From NCBI GenBank assembly GCA_965644315.1, contig CBFFRQ010000040.1:342124-406123 (forward strand): a DNA stretch of 64,000 nucleotides, read 5' to 3'. This stretch comes from Caecitellus pseudoparvulus (Eukaryota > Bigyra: Bicosoecida). This document shows positions 1 to 12,173 of the stretch, in pieces (the first letter of the stretch is position 1; each line of letters starts with the position of its first letter). A program made the translations under genes and the position numbers. A model generated the notes under the pieces. It was not told the origin of the DNA. It made no database searches and saw only the letters and a list, made by a program, of their open reading frames with translations.

Positions 1-1
1 G

Positions 2-1711
2 ACGCCCCCACCCAAGCAAGGGAGCTCACCCCCTGCGCCCAAAGTTGAGCGTGCACCCCCGGCCACTGCTGAAAGTGGTGATTCGCCCGCCAGTGTGGGT
101 GGAGCTTTGCAGGCTGCAGCTGTGGCAAGATCGCCGGCCGAGCGTTCGACTCCCTCCGGCGGCACACCTGCACAGTCTTCAGAGGCAAAGCCAAGCCCGC
201 TCTCAAAATCAGGCACCAAGCCTTCCTCTTCCCCTTCCACACCTAGCCATCCAGCACAGTCACAGGCAGACAAGCCGCGTTCAGCCAACCCACAAAGTGG
301 CAAAGCTTCCGCAGCCTCCCTCTCTGCGGCTTCACCCCCTGTGCGGCCGCTCAGGCCCCCCCCTGCAAGGCCAGAGGCAGGCAAAGCAGGAGCTACAGAA
401 GCACCAAAGCCATCTATTACCCCAAGCAAGAGGAAGGCGGGCGACTCGGCCCGGGCAATGCTGAGTGCAAAGAAGCCCGATGCACGCAGTCCAAAGAGCG
501 CCGCTCCGCCTTCCCCAGCTACACCTGCCTTGCCAAGTCCGAGTCCCCCGCGTGCAGGCGCCCCAGTACAGTACAAAGTCCTAGCGTATGCTGGCATTTG
601 TGAAAAGGGCCACAACGAAGACGAGCCGCTCAAACCGAATCAGGACAACGTCATCATGTCTGAGCACCCGGAGACAGACAGCGTACTGCTGGGAGTCATG
701 GATGGCCACGGCCTGTACGGGCACGAAGTCAGCGCTGCACTGGCTGATGGCCTCCCACAAATCATCTTTGCACACCCAATCTTCCTCGAGGCTGTGGAAT
801 CGTTCGCCGCCGCTTCGAGCAGAAGTGCAACTCCAAGCATTCCCCCGCATGGCACTAGCAGCGCCCAAGACCTGCCGCCCGCACATGCGACTTTTGCCAA
901 TGCTGTGTCGGGCGTGATGGCCGAGGCAGTGGCAGAAATCGAAGATGCGCTGCTTGCGAATTCCGAGCTGGATTTGAGCCGGTCTGGCTCAACCCTCGTG
1001 CTGGCGTTGGTGCACCAAGGCTTCGCCGTCGTGGCGAACATTGGCGATAGTCGCATGGTCATCGCTGCACCGCCGACTGGACAGCGCCCGTGTGCCATAA
1101 CAGCAGTCACCTCCGACCATAAGCCCAATGCTCCCGGTGAGACCAAGCGCATCTTGCTTGCTGGCGGGTGCGTGCGGGCCATCACATACGAGGACGGCCA
1201 AGACGGCCCCATGCGCGTGTGGACCAGCATGACATCCGAAGCTCCCGGCCTTGCGATGTCCAGGTCTGTGTGTGACAGCCTGGGCAAGACTTGCGGCGTG
1301 ACGTCGGACCCAGACTTTTTCTACGTGGCTCTTGGACCCGGTGCGTCCCACCTCATCCTGGCATCCGACGGCCTCTTCGAGTTCGTGTCCCATGAAACAG
1401 TGGCAGATACGTTGGCCATGACGCACAAGGCTGCATTGGTGCAGGTTGCAGATGACCACAGTCAGTCCCCTGGTGTGGATGCCAAAGCACTTCTCACCGG
1501 CGATTTGGCTTCCGCAACCCCCGACGCTGCACTTCGACACGCCCTCGCGAAGCAAGTAGACGAGGAGCACCTCAAGCTTGCCATCGACGCACTCGCAGAC
1601 ACAGCAGTGCAGCACTGGGTCGATGAGGAGGGGGTCGTCGATGACATTTCCATCCTGCTTTGCTGTTGCGGGCCGGCGAGGGACGTGGACCAGCCCGGGC
1701 AGGACACTTGA
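2..1711 (+). CDS. PP2C-family Ser/Thr protein phosphatase, 5'-truncated by the window edge
   Basis: A metal-dependent (PPM/PP2C) phosphatase. The frame is open from base 2 with no convincing start codon, so the gene begins outside the window; 569 residues are visible. Roughly the first 190 are Pro/Ser/Ala/Lys-rich and look disordered. The catalytic domain follows, with the PP2C motifs in order: an N-terminal NQDN segment (near base 640), VMDGHG (DGHG at visible residue 234), the SGST...ANIGDSRM strand pair, TSDHKP, AMSRSVCDS, DPDF, LASDGLFEFVS and a final DDISILL. The Asp residues that bind Mn/Mg in this family (in DGHG, ASDG and DDIS) are all present, so it is probably active. The hydrophobic VLAYAGICEKG segment is the usual entry strand. 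Stop TGA at 1709-1711. Substrate is not predictable; the long basic, proline-rich N-terminus may target it. Confidence 0.9.
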   Translation, partial: TPPPKQGSSPPAPKVERAPPATAESGDSPASVGGALQAAAVARSPAERSTPSGGTPAQSSEAKPSPLSKSGTKPSSSPSTPSHPAQSQADKPRSANPQSGKASAASLSAASPPVRPLRPPPARPEAGKAGATEAPKPSITPSKRKAGDSARAMLSAKKPDARSPKSAAPPSPATPALPSPSPPRAGAPVQYKVLAYAGICEKGHNEDEPLKPNQDNVIMSEHPETDSVLLGVMDGHGLYGHEVSAALADGLPQIIFAHPIFLEAVESFAAASSRSATPSIPPHGTSSAQDLPPAHATFANAVSGVMAEAVAEIEDALLANSELDLSRSGSTLVLALVHQGFAVVANIGDSRMVIAAPPTGQRPCAITAVTSDHKPNAPGETKRILLAGGCVRAITYEDGQDGPMRVWTSMTSEAPGLAMSRSVCDSLGKTCGVTSDPDFFYVALGPGASHLILASDGLFEFVSHETVADTLAMTHKAALVQVADDHSQSPGVDAKALLTGDLASATPDAALRHALAKQVDEEHLKLAIDALADTAVQHWVDEEGVVDDISILLCCCGPARDVDQPGQDT

Positions 1712-1776
1712 AGCGTAGAGGACGTCGGATGGCAGCGTGCTGATTGGATGCGTAGTATGATGTGGTAGAGTGCGTC

Positions 1777-1785
1777 GAATGCATT
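1777..1785 (+). terminator. Candidate 3'-end signal (GAATGCATT) of the PP2C gene
   Basis: Sits 66 bases after the stop codon. It matches the AATGCA hexamer found downstream of nearly all genes in the window. Role inferred from recurrence only. Confidence 0.4.
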
Positions 1786-1905
1786 TTGCAGAGTTGCCTG
1801 CTCTTGCCCCTACGATGAGTTGCAGCCCGAATGGGACAGAGCCAGCGGCCCCGCTTGCAGCCGCCTGCCCCATTCAAACTACACACGACTAAGGCACAGC
1901 CCACC

Positions 1906-4900
1906 ATGCGCAGACGCATCTCACCACTGGCATTCGTCGCTACAATTTCCTGCTTGGGCTTTGTTTTTGCCTTGCCAGACCACCTGTGGGCCGCCCAGGA
2001 GCCTCTCGCACGGTTGTGGTCGCCGCGATCCCATCCCTTTGCCAGCGCAAGCAGGCAGGGAACTCCTCATCAAGGAATCTGTGTGACGCTTGCACACCCC
2101 AAGCTGTGAAGTGTGCTGAGATTGACCCTCTTGTGCTGAGGACTGCGGGAGACGCTGCCTCTGTGTCTCCAGCTCGCTCGCGTAACCCTGCACTGTCAAC
2201 TTGAGGTGCTGCGGGCAGCATGGCGTGCCGTCGCTTGCAAAGCCCAAGCGGGCCACCCCCTGCCCCCCAACGCACTCCTGGGCAAGTTATTGGGTGCAAT
2301 GCTTTACACAAGCTTCGCTTGGCGCCCAAGTCAGGCCCCGCCGCCCTCGCGCTTTGGCTGCTGGTGCGTGCCGCCGCTGCGCACCTCGCAAGAGCACTGC
2401 ACATCCACGCTTGCACACACGCTGCCCGCCGCTCCCACTCCCGATGCAGACCCTCACCGTGTTCGTGACATATGGTTTTTCTGAGTCTGATGATGGGACA
2501 GGCTCAAGCACAACTAGCAGCAGCAGCTCCTGGTCTCAATCGTGGGACGACTGGAGCTCGTACTCATACTCCTCATCCAGCTCGTATTGGTGGACCTCTT
2601 CCTACAGCGATGATGCACCCCCAGGTGACTTTACTTGCGAGCTTGGTTGGACATTCTCAGCAGAGCAGGGCATGTGCTACAAGTACTTCGGCAGTGCAGC
2701 GACAAGGCCGCAAGCGGAGGCAACTTGCAGCGACAGTGGCAACGGCTGGATTGCAACCTTAGCCGACTTCGAAGAGTCGATCGCAGTGAGGAGTGTCACG
2801 CAGGGTTACATGGGCGGACTGTGGTTGGGAATCACAGACACGGAGTCGGAGGGCGTGTTCAAGTGGGACGACTCCTCGCCAGTAAGGTACACGAACTGGA
2901 CCACAGGCACCCTTCCCCCCGATGTTGGCGGCTTTGACTGCGCCCTTCTGCTCGGAAACCACACATGGGAGCTGGCGAGGTGCACAGGGGAGCAGCCCTT
3001 TGTCTGTGAGCGCTACCCTGTGTCGCAGATGGCGCCAACATCCGGTGACGGTTGGCTGTCTTTTGTTGGCCGGCCACTGCCTTGGCACAGCGCAGAGCGG
3101 TACTGCGCTGCTCGAGGGGCCGCATTGTTTTCCCCCAAGAACGATGCAGAGGCAAGTGACGTCATTGACGCCCTCCGCGTACTCTACGGTTGGGACGACC
3201 TCTGGACTGGCGTGCAGCAAACCAACGACAGCTCAAACGTGACCGTGTACGTAGGTCTTGCAGGAGAAGCCATTGACGAAGGGGCCCCTCTCAACTGGGC
3301 ACCAGGGCACCCCTTGCCAGACCTTCCTCTGAACGAGTCGTGCTTCTCGTTCAACGGTTCGGCATCTTCCCTGGAGTGGCAAGCCAGGCCGTGCTGCGAA
3401 CGGAAGCGTTTCGTTTGTCGGAGGGATCAGCGTGCATGCCCCCCTGGGTGGACTTCACATCCAGACATCAGCCACAAGTGCCTCAAACTGATCCCTGATG
3501 TCGGGAAAAGTAGCTTGGCTGCTTTTCGTGCCTGCTCCAGGCACCAGGCCCTTCCTGCGACTCTGGGAAGCAACGAAGACCGGATCACGCAGCTCTTCCT
3601 GCCGACAAGCAAGGCCTTTCGACAAGCGGTCTTCGTGGGACTGCTCGCAGAGCCAGCACCAGTGGGTGAAGACGAGCGAAGACTCGCATGGCTGGCCCCA
3701 GAACCGTCGCCAAATCCCCCTCCGAAGGCAAACTTGAAGTGGCGCGTGTCTGACTCGCCACCGCATGCTCCGCCTGGCTTTGAAGGGATCAACTTGAACA
3801 GTCCTGGCGCCGCCAACCTGTCGTACATTGATTCCATTGACCGCTCCCTTGCTGCGATCACGAGGCAGTTCGGCGTTCCAGGCTCCAACAACATCATCTT
3901 CGCGCCTCCAGTGCATCCCCGCCCCAAGGCAGTTCTGTGCGAGCGCCCAGGCCCAGAGGACTGGTGGAATACTTGCCCTGTTGGCTGGTATCCTGTGCAC
4001 TACACGAAAGCTGGAGCCATATTTCAAGCCAAGCGCTGCTGGCTCGGGAGTGATGACATTCGCCCTGGCCTGAAGCTGAAGCAAGCCAACGCGAAAGAGC
4101 TTTGCCAGGCGCAGGGAGGGACCGGCCTCATGACTGGGGGAGCACGCGAGGAAGTCATCGCGCGAGGTCTGTTCAGCTCCTGGGCTGATGAGAATACCCC
4201 CATGCTTGAGAGTGCAATAATGACAGGGTTCAAGAAAGATATGGGAGTTGTTGAACCGCTGACCAAGCGCACGCTGGGCGGTTCTTTTAGCCCGTGCATG
4301 AATGAGTCTGTGGTGGTGCCTGACTGGCCGATTTCGCCTGACGAGAACGTGTATCCTGAAGACTGTGATACTCTCGGTTCAGAAGATGTGCTCGTGCTCA
4401 ATGTGTCCAACCGCCATGGCCTGGGACACGGCACGCTTGTGGACTCTCGCCGCCCTCTCGCCTTCGTCTGCGAGATTCTTGTGCCAGACGCATGCGGGGA
4501 CAACGCATTGCAAGCCTTTGATAACGGCATGCGCCGGTTGAACGGCGGTGTTCCAGCTAATCCAGGCGGCATCACGACGCTGTTCTGGCGTGGAGCTTGC
4601 TATGCCGTGTCTGCCCCCTTGGCAACGGCCAGTAGTCCCCGAGATGTTTACGAAGGCTGCTTAGGCTTGGGTTCTGAATACCTGCCGGCTTGTCCCCAGA
4701 TGTATGGCTGGGCAGAGGCGCTTTCCGCTTTTGTGCGTTCTCAAGCATCCCCTGCAGCTTTGCTTGGCATCGCTCGCGGGCCGCTCGTTGTGACGACAAA
4801 CGAGGACTACCTTTGTATGTCAGGCGGCAGTGTGGTCATGAGGCAGGGAGCTGCTCCGCTGGATCTCCCATCTCAGCACGTGTACCCTGGATCCACTCCA

Positions 4901-7900
4901 ACTGCAGTTCTGCTCGGAATCACGCCCGGATCTTTCTCTCAACACGCGTACAGTTCGTTAGGAGGCATTACATGGTCTAGTAAGGTGCTCTGTGCGGCCC
5001 CGGTGTGGCACGGTAACATCGCTGCTGAGGACTTGAGTGATACGCAGTCTTGTGATGAAAAGCTTGGCGGAGGGATTCATGCCGACGTTCACGGTGGCCA
5101 CTGCATTGGGGTCGTCAGCTACGGCTCCTCGAGCATTGAGTCCTTTGCAGAGGCAGAAGTAATGTGTCGCATTGAATCTGAAGATCCTACCTTTGCCCTT
5201 GCCTCCATGGACACGATGGCTGCCCATTACTGGCTGGAGCAAGCAGACATTGAGCAGACATCTAAGGACCCTTCCTTCCCCACACCAACACCGGTCGCCC
5301 CTGCAGTGTGGATCGGGGCACACAATCACCATCGACTCCCTGTGGAGCCAGACGACATCCACACGAACAACAGAGCCGCCGTCGGCTTCAGTGACGGCAG
5401 TCGCATCTCCTCTGGACTGAGCCGATGGGTGTATGACTCGACTGCCTCAGAGTACTTACCGACCGAAGACATTGATATCATGGCGCCCATCATGTCTGTT
5501 CTGTATGCAACACCGTCCAGCAAGCCCCTCACCTCCAATGCCCCCAACAGCCAGGGAGGGTGGATGGATGCACATGCGCTCGACTACACCGCTACTGCCC
5601 ATCACGATGCAGACGCTGTGCGGCCGCTGTGCAAGGCACCTGTGGCCCCTCGATGTCTGAAAGACCATGCGTTTATCATGGGAAAGTGCATTTTCATCAA
5701 GGTTGGCCCATACACGCAAACAGCAGCCCGGGCTGCGTGCACAGCCTCGGTCCCAGGCTCGCGCCTGGTCACAGTCCCCACGAGGCTCCATGATGAAGCC
5801 TTCAAAAAAGATGCCTTGGCGGACCGAGGCTTCATCAAACTCATCGTCGAAGCAGACGAAATCGATTCGTTCTGGCTCGGCTTGCAGCGCATGAACGAGT
5901 CCTATGCTGCGCCGCTTGAGGAGCCGCAGACCAAGTTCAAGCGTGGAGTCTGGGGGGATACGTACACCTCTCTGCCATGGCTGGAATGGTTTCGATCCCC
6001 TGTCAATGCCCAAGCCCAGGCAGGTGAGAATTTGTACCACTGGGACGTGCACAGCCCTCGCGCAAAGTGGGACAGTCGTCTGTCCGTTGACTTGGGCGCG
6101 CCGAACCACGGCATCACGAACTTCTTTCACAATGGCGGCACTGAAATTGACAGGTCACAGTGTGTCTCGTCATTTGACTGTGACTGTGTGCGCATATCTT
6201 CATCGTGGGGCGACCCCATCGCCAAACCATGCGATGAAGAAGAAACGCAAGCAGCGGCCCTCTGCGAGTACCCGCCGTTGGCAAGCTGGGGCGGAGACGG
6301 GCAGGCACTGCCAGAAGGAGCAACCTTGCCGCTCCTGCAACCTCGGTCCCCAAAGCCCCCACAAACTCCGCCACGACCCTCTCCGCGTTTTTGCGCTGAA
6401 CTGCCCTCCCCTTCACCTTGGACAACTGCCACGCCGAGTCTTACGCCAACTGCGTCGCGCTCGCCTTCGATAACCCCCTGTCCGTCTCCCACGCCGAGCG
6501 TGTCGCCATCAGAGTCGACCACCGTGTCTGCGTCCTTGTCTGTCTCCCCGACCACAACAACGACACTGACCCCCTGTCCGTCCCCGACACCGAGCGTGTC
6601 GCCATCAGAGTCGACCACCGTGTCTGCGTCCTTGTCTGTCTCCCCATCAGCAACAACGACACTGACCCCCTGTCCGTCCCCGACACCGAGCGTGTCGCCA
6701 TCAGAGTCGACCACCGTGTCTGCGTCCTTGTCTGTCTCCCCATCAGCAACAACGACACTGACACCCAGTTCGTCCCGTACGGCGACTGCCTCCATGACTG
6801 TGACTTCAACACCGTCCAGCACTGGCAGCTCAACAGGAACCTCAACCCCACAGTCTTCACCTTCCCAGACGGCTTCTCCGTCTGGCAGCGGAACTGCTAC
6901 TGTTTCACCTGGCTCCTCGCCGACAGAAACGCCACAGAGTACGCCTTCTTCTCATTCAACGTACAGTCCATCCAGCACGCTGTCCAGCAGTCCGACCTCC
7001 TCTCCAACTGCATCCGCCAGCCAGTCGAGGTCTCCTACCTCCACCATTTCCGCATTGAGTACACCAACCAGCTCAGGAACACCGAGCAGCTCAGGTACAC
7101 CAACTGGCTCACTCACACCAGCGTCCACAGCTGCTCAGACGCCAGAAGCGACCCTGACACCCAGCCGAACTCCCTCAGAATCACCGGATGCATCAAGTTC
7201 CGTGGCGACCCAGACCCCCGGCCAGGCGGGACCTCCAAGCCCCACGATCACTGTCTCGGCTTCTCTGGGGCCGACCGCGTCGTCAACCTTGGGTCCTCCC
7301 CCCTCTCCATCAAGCTCGCTTTCGCCAGGAGCATCGCCCACGCCTTCAGGGTCAGCCAGTTCCAGCTCAACACCTCTTGCGTCGGGGCCTGAGACAGCAA
7401 CACCTACGGCAAGCTTCGCCACTCAGACTCCCTCTGCCAGTGGCTCCCCGTCGCGCAGCCCAGGCGGGACCCCCACCATGTCGGGTGATCCGTCACCCTC
7501 AGGAACTTCATCCCAGAAACCCACACCCACAGCTGCGTCGACCAAGGCACCCACTGTTTCAGCGACTCCAACCATGACCCCCACACTCACAGCTAGCCCG
7601 ACGCTTTCACCCAGCGCCACAGCCTCCCCAGCGGCGAACGCTGTGCGTGTGAGTTTGTCCACCGGCATTCAGCACGTGAGCCTGATTCCGGGCGCCACAA
7701 GCAGTGGGGCTGCTGGGGTGGACGGCCGAGTGGGGCCCGCAGACCACGTCTTGAGCAGCATGCTGGAAGTGCAGCAACCACGCTTTGTCACGAGACGCAG
7801 TCCGTTGGTGCTGAGTCACCTGACCACCCCAGAGGGCTTGCAGGTGCTGCTACGGGTGCCTGCCGAACCAGGTCCGAACGAGGTGGTGACCATTCAGTGC

Positions 7901-10900
7901 GCTGCAGTGAACAGCACAGTGGGCGTGCAGCCCCCTCGCTGGCGCATGGCCACAACAAGTTTCGCACCCCTGGCAGGGGCTGGCGTCATTCCGTACGAAG
8001 CGCAGGTCGCTCTTGTACTGACTCCTAAAGTCCCTATTGCCTCAGGAGAGCAGGCTCCCTCCCCGCATTGGGAAACTGTGGACGTGGTGCGTTGCACGGT
8101 TGAGAGCCAGCTGGTCACTGCGCCAGCTGGGCAGGCACTGTCCACACTGCAAGTGTACGCGGGGTCACCCCCTGTCAGCATCCACGTGACACAGCCACCC
8201 GTTGTTTGGCCGTTCATCGGCGATGTGGTGACGCACTTGGCGGGCGAATTGACATCCTCCTGGACCTCCCAAGTGCCGCTGCTGCAGCACCCTGGCTGGC
8301 TTTCCAGCCCAGCTGGACTGGCGGACGCAGAGTACGCACAGGTGCTGCATGCGGCACGGCCGCCGCCGAGAGTACCCATGGCTCAGGGGCCAGGGTCGCT
8401 GTTCCTCGCACAGGCACGGCCCGGCGCGGACTTGTACCTGTCCGTGACCCTGGCTGGAGGTATGAACATCACACTTGTTGCTGATGGCACCCAACGTGTG
8501 CGCATTGCGCCTGCACCTGGTGTCGAGGATGTGCGAGAGCACAACGGTGCCACCGCAGCCCATGCAAGTGCCTTCGCTTTCATGCCTGGTAGCCAGGTGT
8601 GGCTGGGCCAGCTGAAGCTGCACGTCAACCGTGTGTCTTCTGACGGGCTCATGCTGGACGTAGCGCTGCCCCCATACGCCCAGCTGTGTCCCCCAGATGC
8701 ACCCTGCACCGGGCCCTCCGCATACAAGACTCTGTGGGTGTCCAATCCTCCCAGGGTACCGCAATCCTGGGTTGCGACGGTGCGTGATGCGTGGGCTGGT
8801 GCGGGGTCAGCTTGGGTTACACCCCACTCCCACCCCGCTGCCTTTGCCAATGGTCAAGCAGCGTGGGACGCCCCCACTGCAGTGACATTGGGCCACCAGG
8901 AAGACATACTTGGAGGTGCCATGGCGTGCCCTCTAGCATGCCCTGGAGCAGGAAGCAGCACCGATCCTACTAGCCCTGCCACCGCGCGCAGACTGCAGTC
9001 TGCTGAGGCTGCCAGCACAGGGTACGGCATTTACGTCACCGATGCGTGTTTGGGGTACCTGCCGCCCGGACCCGCCTGTCGCGACCCGGCCATCTCTCCC
9101 GCTCGCTGTGCTTTCGGCGCGGGGGATGAGTGTGTGCCGTGTGGAGAGGGTGCCGTGTGCCCGGGCGGCTACAGACGCTGGCCCATTGCAGGGTACTGGA
9201 CGGATTCTGAACGGTCAGGAGCTGGTGTCGTCAAGTGCGCGGCACCTGCGCAGCTGCGTTGCCAAGGCTGGGACGTCGTGCAGCGCAAGTCGCTGTGTGG
9301 CGAGGGGTACACTGGCGTCCGGTGCGGCTCATGTGCCGACTCCTTCTACCGGGTTGACTCAGGGGAGTGTCTGCGATGTCCAGAGACAGGCCACAACAAG
9401 CTGCTGGATGCGATAGTTCCGCTCCTGGTCTTCCTCGGCGTCTTTTGCGGCGTCGTAGGTGTCATGACGGCGGCAGTGCTTCTGGCCGTGTATTGGCGAG
9501 GTGGGTCGCTGAAGGGTGGCCTGTGGCGCACCCTGGACTTCATGGCGTGGGCCATCGCCTTGCTGCAGGTGCTGGCACAGGTGGGCAGGTCGGCAGCCCC
9601 TGGCTTGCCGGGCTTCCTGGCGGACTTCTACGCCAACCTGAATGTCATGCAGCTGGACACGGGTGGTCTGGTCCCTCCCGAGTGCATTCAGCGCAGCTCT
9701 GTGCTGAGCGGCGATGTGCTGCTCATGTGTGCTGCCTTGGCCGGCATGTTGTTCTCCGTGGTGCTGTCAGCTGCCAAAGTGGCCAAGACGCAGAAGTTGG
9801 CCAGCTCGCAACCCCCGACGCAGGCTTCCTGCTGCTCGTCGTGCATGGGGGTGTGGGCCAGCATCAAACCCAGCCTGCGGCACGGCGTGTTGCTGCTCCT
9901 CACAGTGCTGTACGCCCTGGTGTGCAACACTGTCTTCCGGCAACTGCACTGCCTGCCCACGGAGGTCAGCGACGAAGCTGGTGGCAGTGGCGATGTTCTG
10001 ACTTCGCGCACAGCATACCTGCTTTTCTCAGACCCAGGCACCGAGTGCTTCGTGTCGTCAAATCACGTCGTCTCCGGGTCATTGGCCGTCGTGACACTGG
10101 TGCTGTTCGTCATCGGCTACCCACTGTGGTCCTTCCTATGGGTTCGCCGGCGCATTCACTCCGTCATGAAACGCTCCAAGGCCAGCGCGGAGTACCTGCG
10201 CTTGTGTCGCACGCTGGCTCGGCAGCGTCGCATCAAGGCGTCAGTGGCCGGCAAGCGTGGCCTGCGCGTTTTGAAGTCCATGAAGGACCTGGACAAGGAT
10301 GAGGTTGAACACGTCATCGCCAGCGTGACCGGCGATGTGGCCGCGCCGACTGCCTCGGGCGACCACTACGCCAGCGCCTCTGCAGCGCAGTACAAACAAG
10401 CAATTGCAGGTCAGTCGTTCGCAGGCATGGAAGCCGTGCGTGCTCGCACCAAGCTGGCGCGCGACAATGCCAAGGCTGCTCAACTACGGGAAGACGGCGA
10501 AACACCCTCCACGAAAGCCTCGCCCTCCAAGCCGCTGCTAGTGCCTGCCAAAGGGGCCCTGCTGCCAGCTGAGGGGAGCACATCCTCTCACCCAGCACGA
10601 CCCAGCTCCAAGGCGCTGTTGAACCCGATGTTCCGCAAGAAGGCTGCCGATGGAGGCGCCATGCAGCCAGTGCTGCGCCCAGCGCCACAGGCGCCCCCTC
10701 CCACCCCCCGCCGCAGCAACGGCGCCGCGTGTGTGTACTACCTGGCCTGTGGTTGCTGCTGCGGCCCAGCCCTGGCTGCCAAGGCGGGCTTCCTCTCTCG
10801 CAAGGCGAGCAAGCTGCGCCTGGCGTGGTCCACTCGCCACCAGCGGGGCTCGCCCGCCGAACGGTACCTGGCGCAGACTCTAGAGCGGTCGCCAGAGCTG

Positions 10901-11863
10901 ATCAACACCATGGGCCTGTCGCACTTCACAAACGCAGACTACCGCGTGACGCACTGGTACTTCCGCCACCTGGAGTTTGCTGTCATGGTGGTGCTGGCGT
11001 GTGCCTTTGTCTTCTTGCCCGGCAACGGAGCGGGGGAGGCTGGTGGGCGCCTGGCCCTCACCCTCATCGCACTGTTGGCGCAAACGGCAGCCCTGATCTG
11101 GGCGCGGCCGTTCCGGGCAGAGGGGCAGTGGAAGCAACTGGTGAAGGTGTACTCCCTACTTCTGGCGTGTCTGTCGGCCCTGCTGAACTACGCCATGTAC
11201 CAGGAGCTGGAAACGGGCCAGGCGCCGCTGGGGCCGGGAGGGGCCGCCAACCTGGCCTTCCTCGTCTTTGCTCTGTCCATGGGCCTGCTGCTGACGCTGC
11301 TGGTGTCGTTCTGGTACATGCTGCTGCAAGGCGCGGGGCAAGAAGCGCGAGCCATGCGGCTGCAGCAGGCTCTGCGCCGCAAGGGCGTGCAGGACATCCC
11401 TACTGCGGCGCAAATCACGTACGCGACGGGGAACCCCCTCGCTGCGGCTGTGGGAGAGGGCACAGACACACCTGTGCGCCAGGACCTCAGCATGCGCTCT
11501 GGAGGGGGGCAGCCCGTGGCCAGCCGCACCTCCCAACGAGGCCTGGACGGCATCCACGCTGGGCGGGGGCTGCACAAGGACGGGCGCAAGTCCTTCGCCC
11601 GAGTGCGTCTGGCAGTGCGTGGCACAGGCGTGGGTGCTGAGAAGCAGGAAGGCTCCAAGCCTGCCACCCAAGAGGCCTCTCGCAAGGCCTCGGTTTCTGG
11701 CACACCAGGCTCCACGCGCCAGCTGCAGAGCGCCCTGGAGGTGTATGCCGCCCAGGCCCTTGCGTCACGAGGCCGGCGGTCTGCGTCAGTGACGAGCAGG
11801 AAGCCTGGGCCGTCGCCCACGAACCGGACCAAGCGCAGAGCTGCCAGCCGAGGCATTCTGTAA
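1906..11863 (+). CDS. Giant C-type-lectin / mucin-like / multi-pass membrane protein
   Basis: The certain part is one long exon ending with TAA at 11861-11863. From the N-terminus it has a Ser/Tyr/Trp-rich stretch, then about six or seven CTLD-like modules (about 2625-6290; each with WLG/WIG-type cores, paired Cys and ends such as PFVCER or RFVCRR), then a Ser/Thr/Pro stalk (about 6340-7640), a beta-rich region, a Cys-rich EGF/GCC2-like module (about 9050-9390, CGEGYTGVRCGSC), and 8-9 hydrophobic segments (about 9400-11330) with a cytoplasmic basic loop and tail. It is probably a cell-surface receptor or adhesion protein. The best start is ATG 1906 (context CCACC), whose product begins with a textbook signal peptide (RRR, then FVATISCLGFVFA). 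I infer a first exon 1906-2082 joined in phase to 2486 (acceptor after TTTTTCTGAG), giving about 3,180 residues. That junction is tentative; an unspliced start would be ATG 2444, which lacks a signal peptide. Confidence 0.75.
6475..6762 (+). repeat. Three 96-bp tandem repeats in the Ser/Thr/Pro stalk
   Basis: The stretch holding AGAGTCGACCACCGTGTC recurs at 6511, 6607 and 6703, a period of exactly 96 bases or 32 codons, so frame is kept. Copies are nearly identical; the first differs in a few bases. Each encodes a TPCPSPTPSVSPSES-type mucin unit, a plausible O-glycosylated spacer. Copy number is likely to vary between strains. Confidence 0.9.
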
Positions 11864-11916
11864 GCACTTGGGCCGCTGTGTGCAACATGTGTCTTCGTGA
11901 AAGAAGCTCCGATTGT

Positions 11917-11924
11917 GAATGCAT
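11917..11924 (+). terminator. Candidate 3'-end signal (GAATGCAT) of the CTLD gene
   Basis: Lies 54 bases after the TAA stop and matches the recurrent AATGCA hexamer. Confidence 0.4.
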
Positions 11925-12119
11925 CGCTGTTTTGCTGAGGAGTGTCGGAGACTGCCAGCCGCGACACAGCCGCGCACGCACTGCCACAATCAATCGAACG
12001 CATGTACACTCACGTTAAACACCAGCCTGTGCAAGCTGTCTTGAGTCCACCACCCCGAACACTCCCCCACGAAGTCTCGAAACCGCAGAGACTGCACGCC
12101 AGCCTGCGGCGTGTCACCG

Positions 12120-12127
12120 TGACGTCA
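12120..12127 (+). promoter_or_regulatory. CRE/ATF-type palindrome TGACGTCA
   Basis: A perfect 8-bp palindrome embedded in CGTGACGTCACG, 47 bases before the MAPEG start codon. This is the classical binding site of bZIP factors of the CREB/ATF type. Use here is inferred from sequence and position only. Confidence 0.35.
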
Positions 12128-12173
12128 CGTCGGCTGGCGGGCTCGCCTCACGAGGTCGCACGTGTCACACATC

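Larger units (their letters stand above)
11864..12173 (+). other. Intergenic spacer, CTLD gene to MAPEG gene
   Basis: Holds the candidate 3' signal of the upstream gene at 11917 and a CRE-like palindrome at 12120-12127. No open frame with recognisable coding content and no RNA gene seen. Confidence 0.6.

Noticed and set aside
6418-7392. 324-codon plus-strand frame inside the stalk of the CTLD gene
   Set aside because: Out of frame with the CTLD gene; open only because of the repetitive Ser/Thr/Pro codons.
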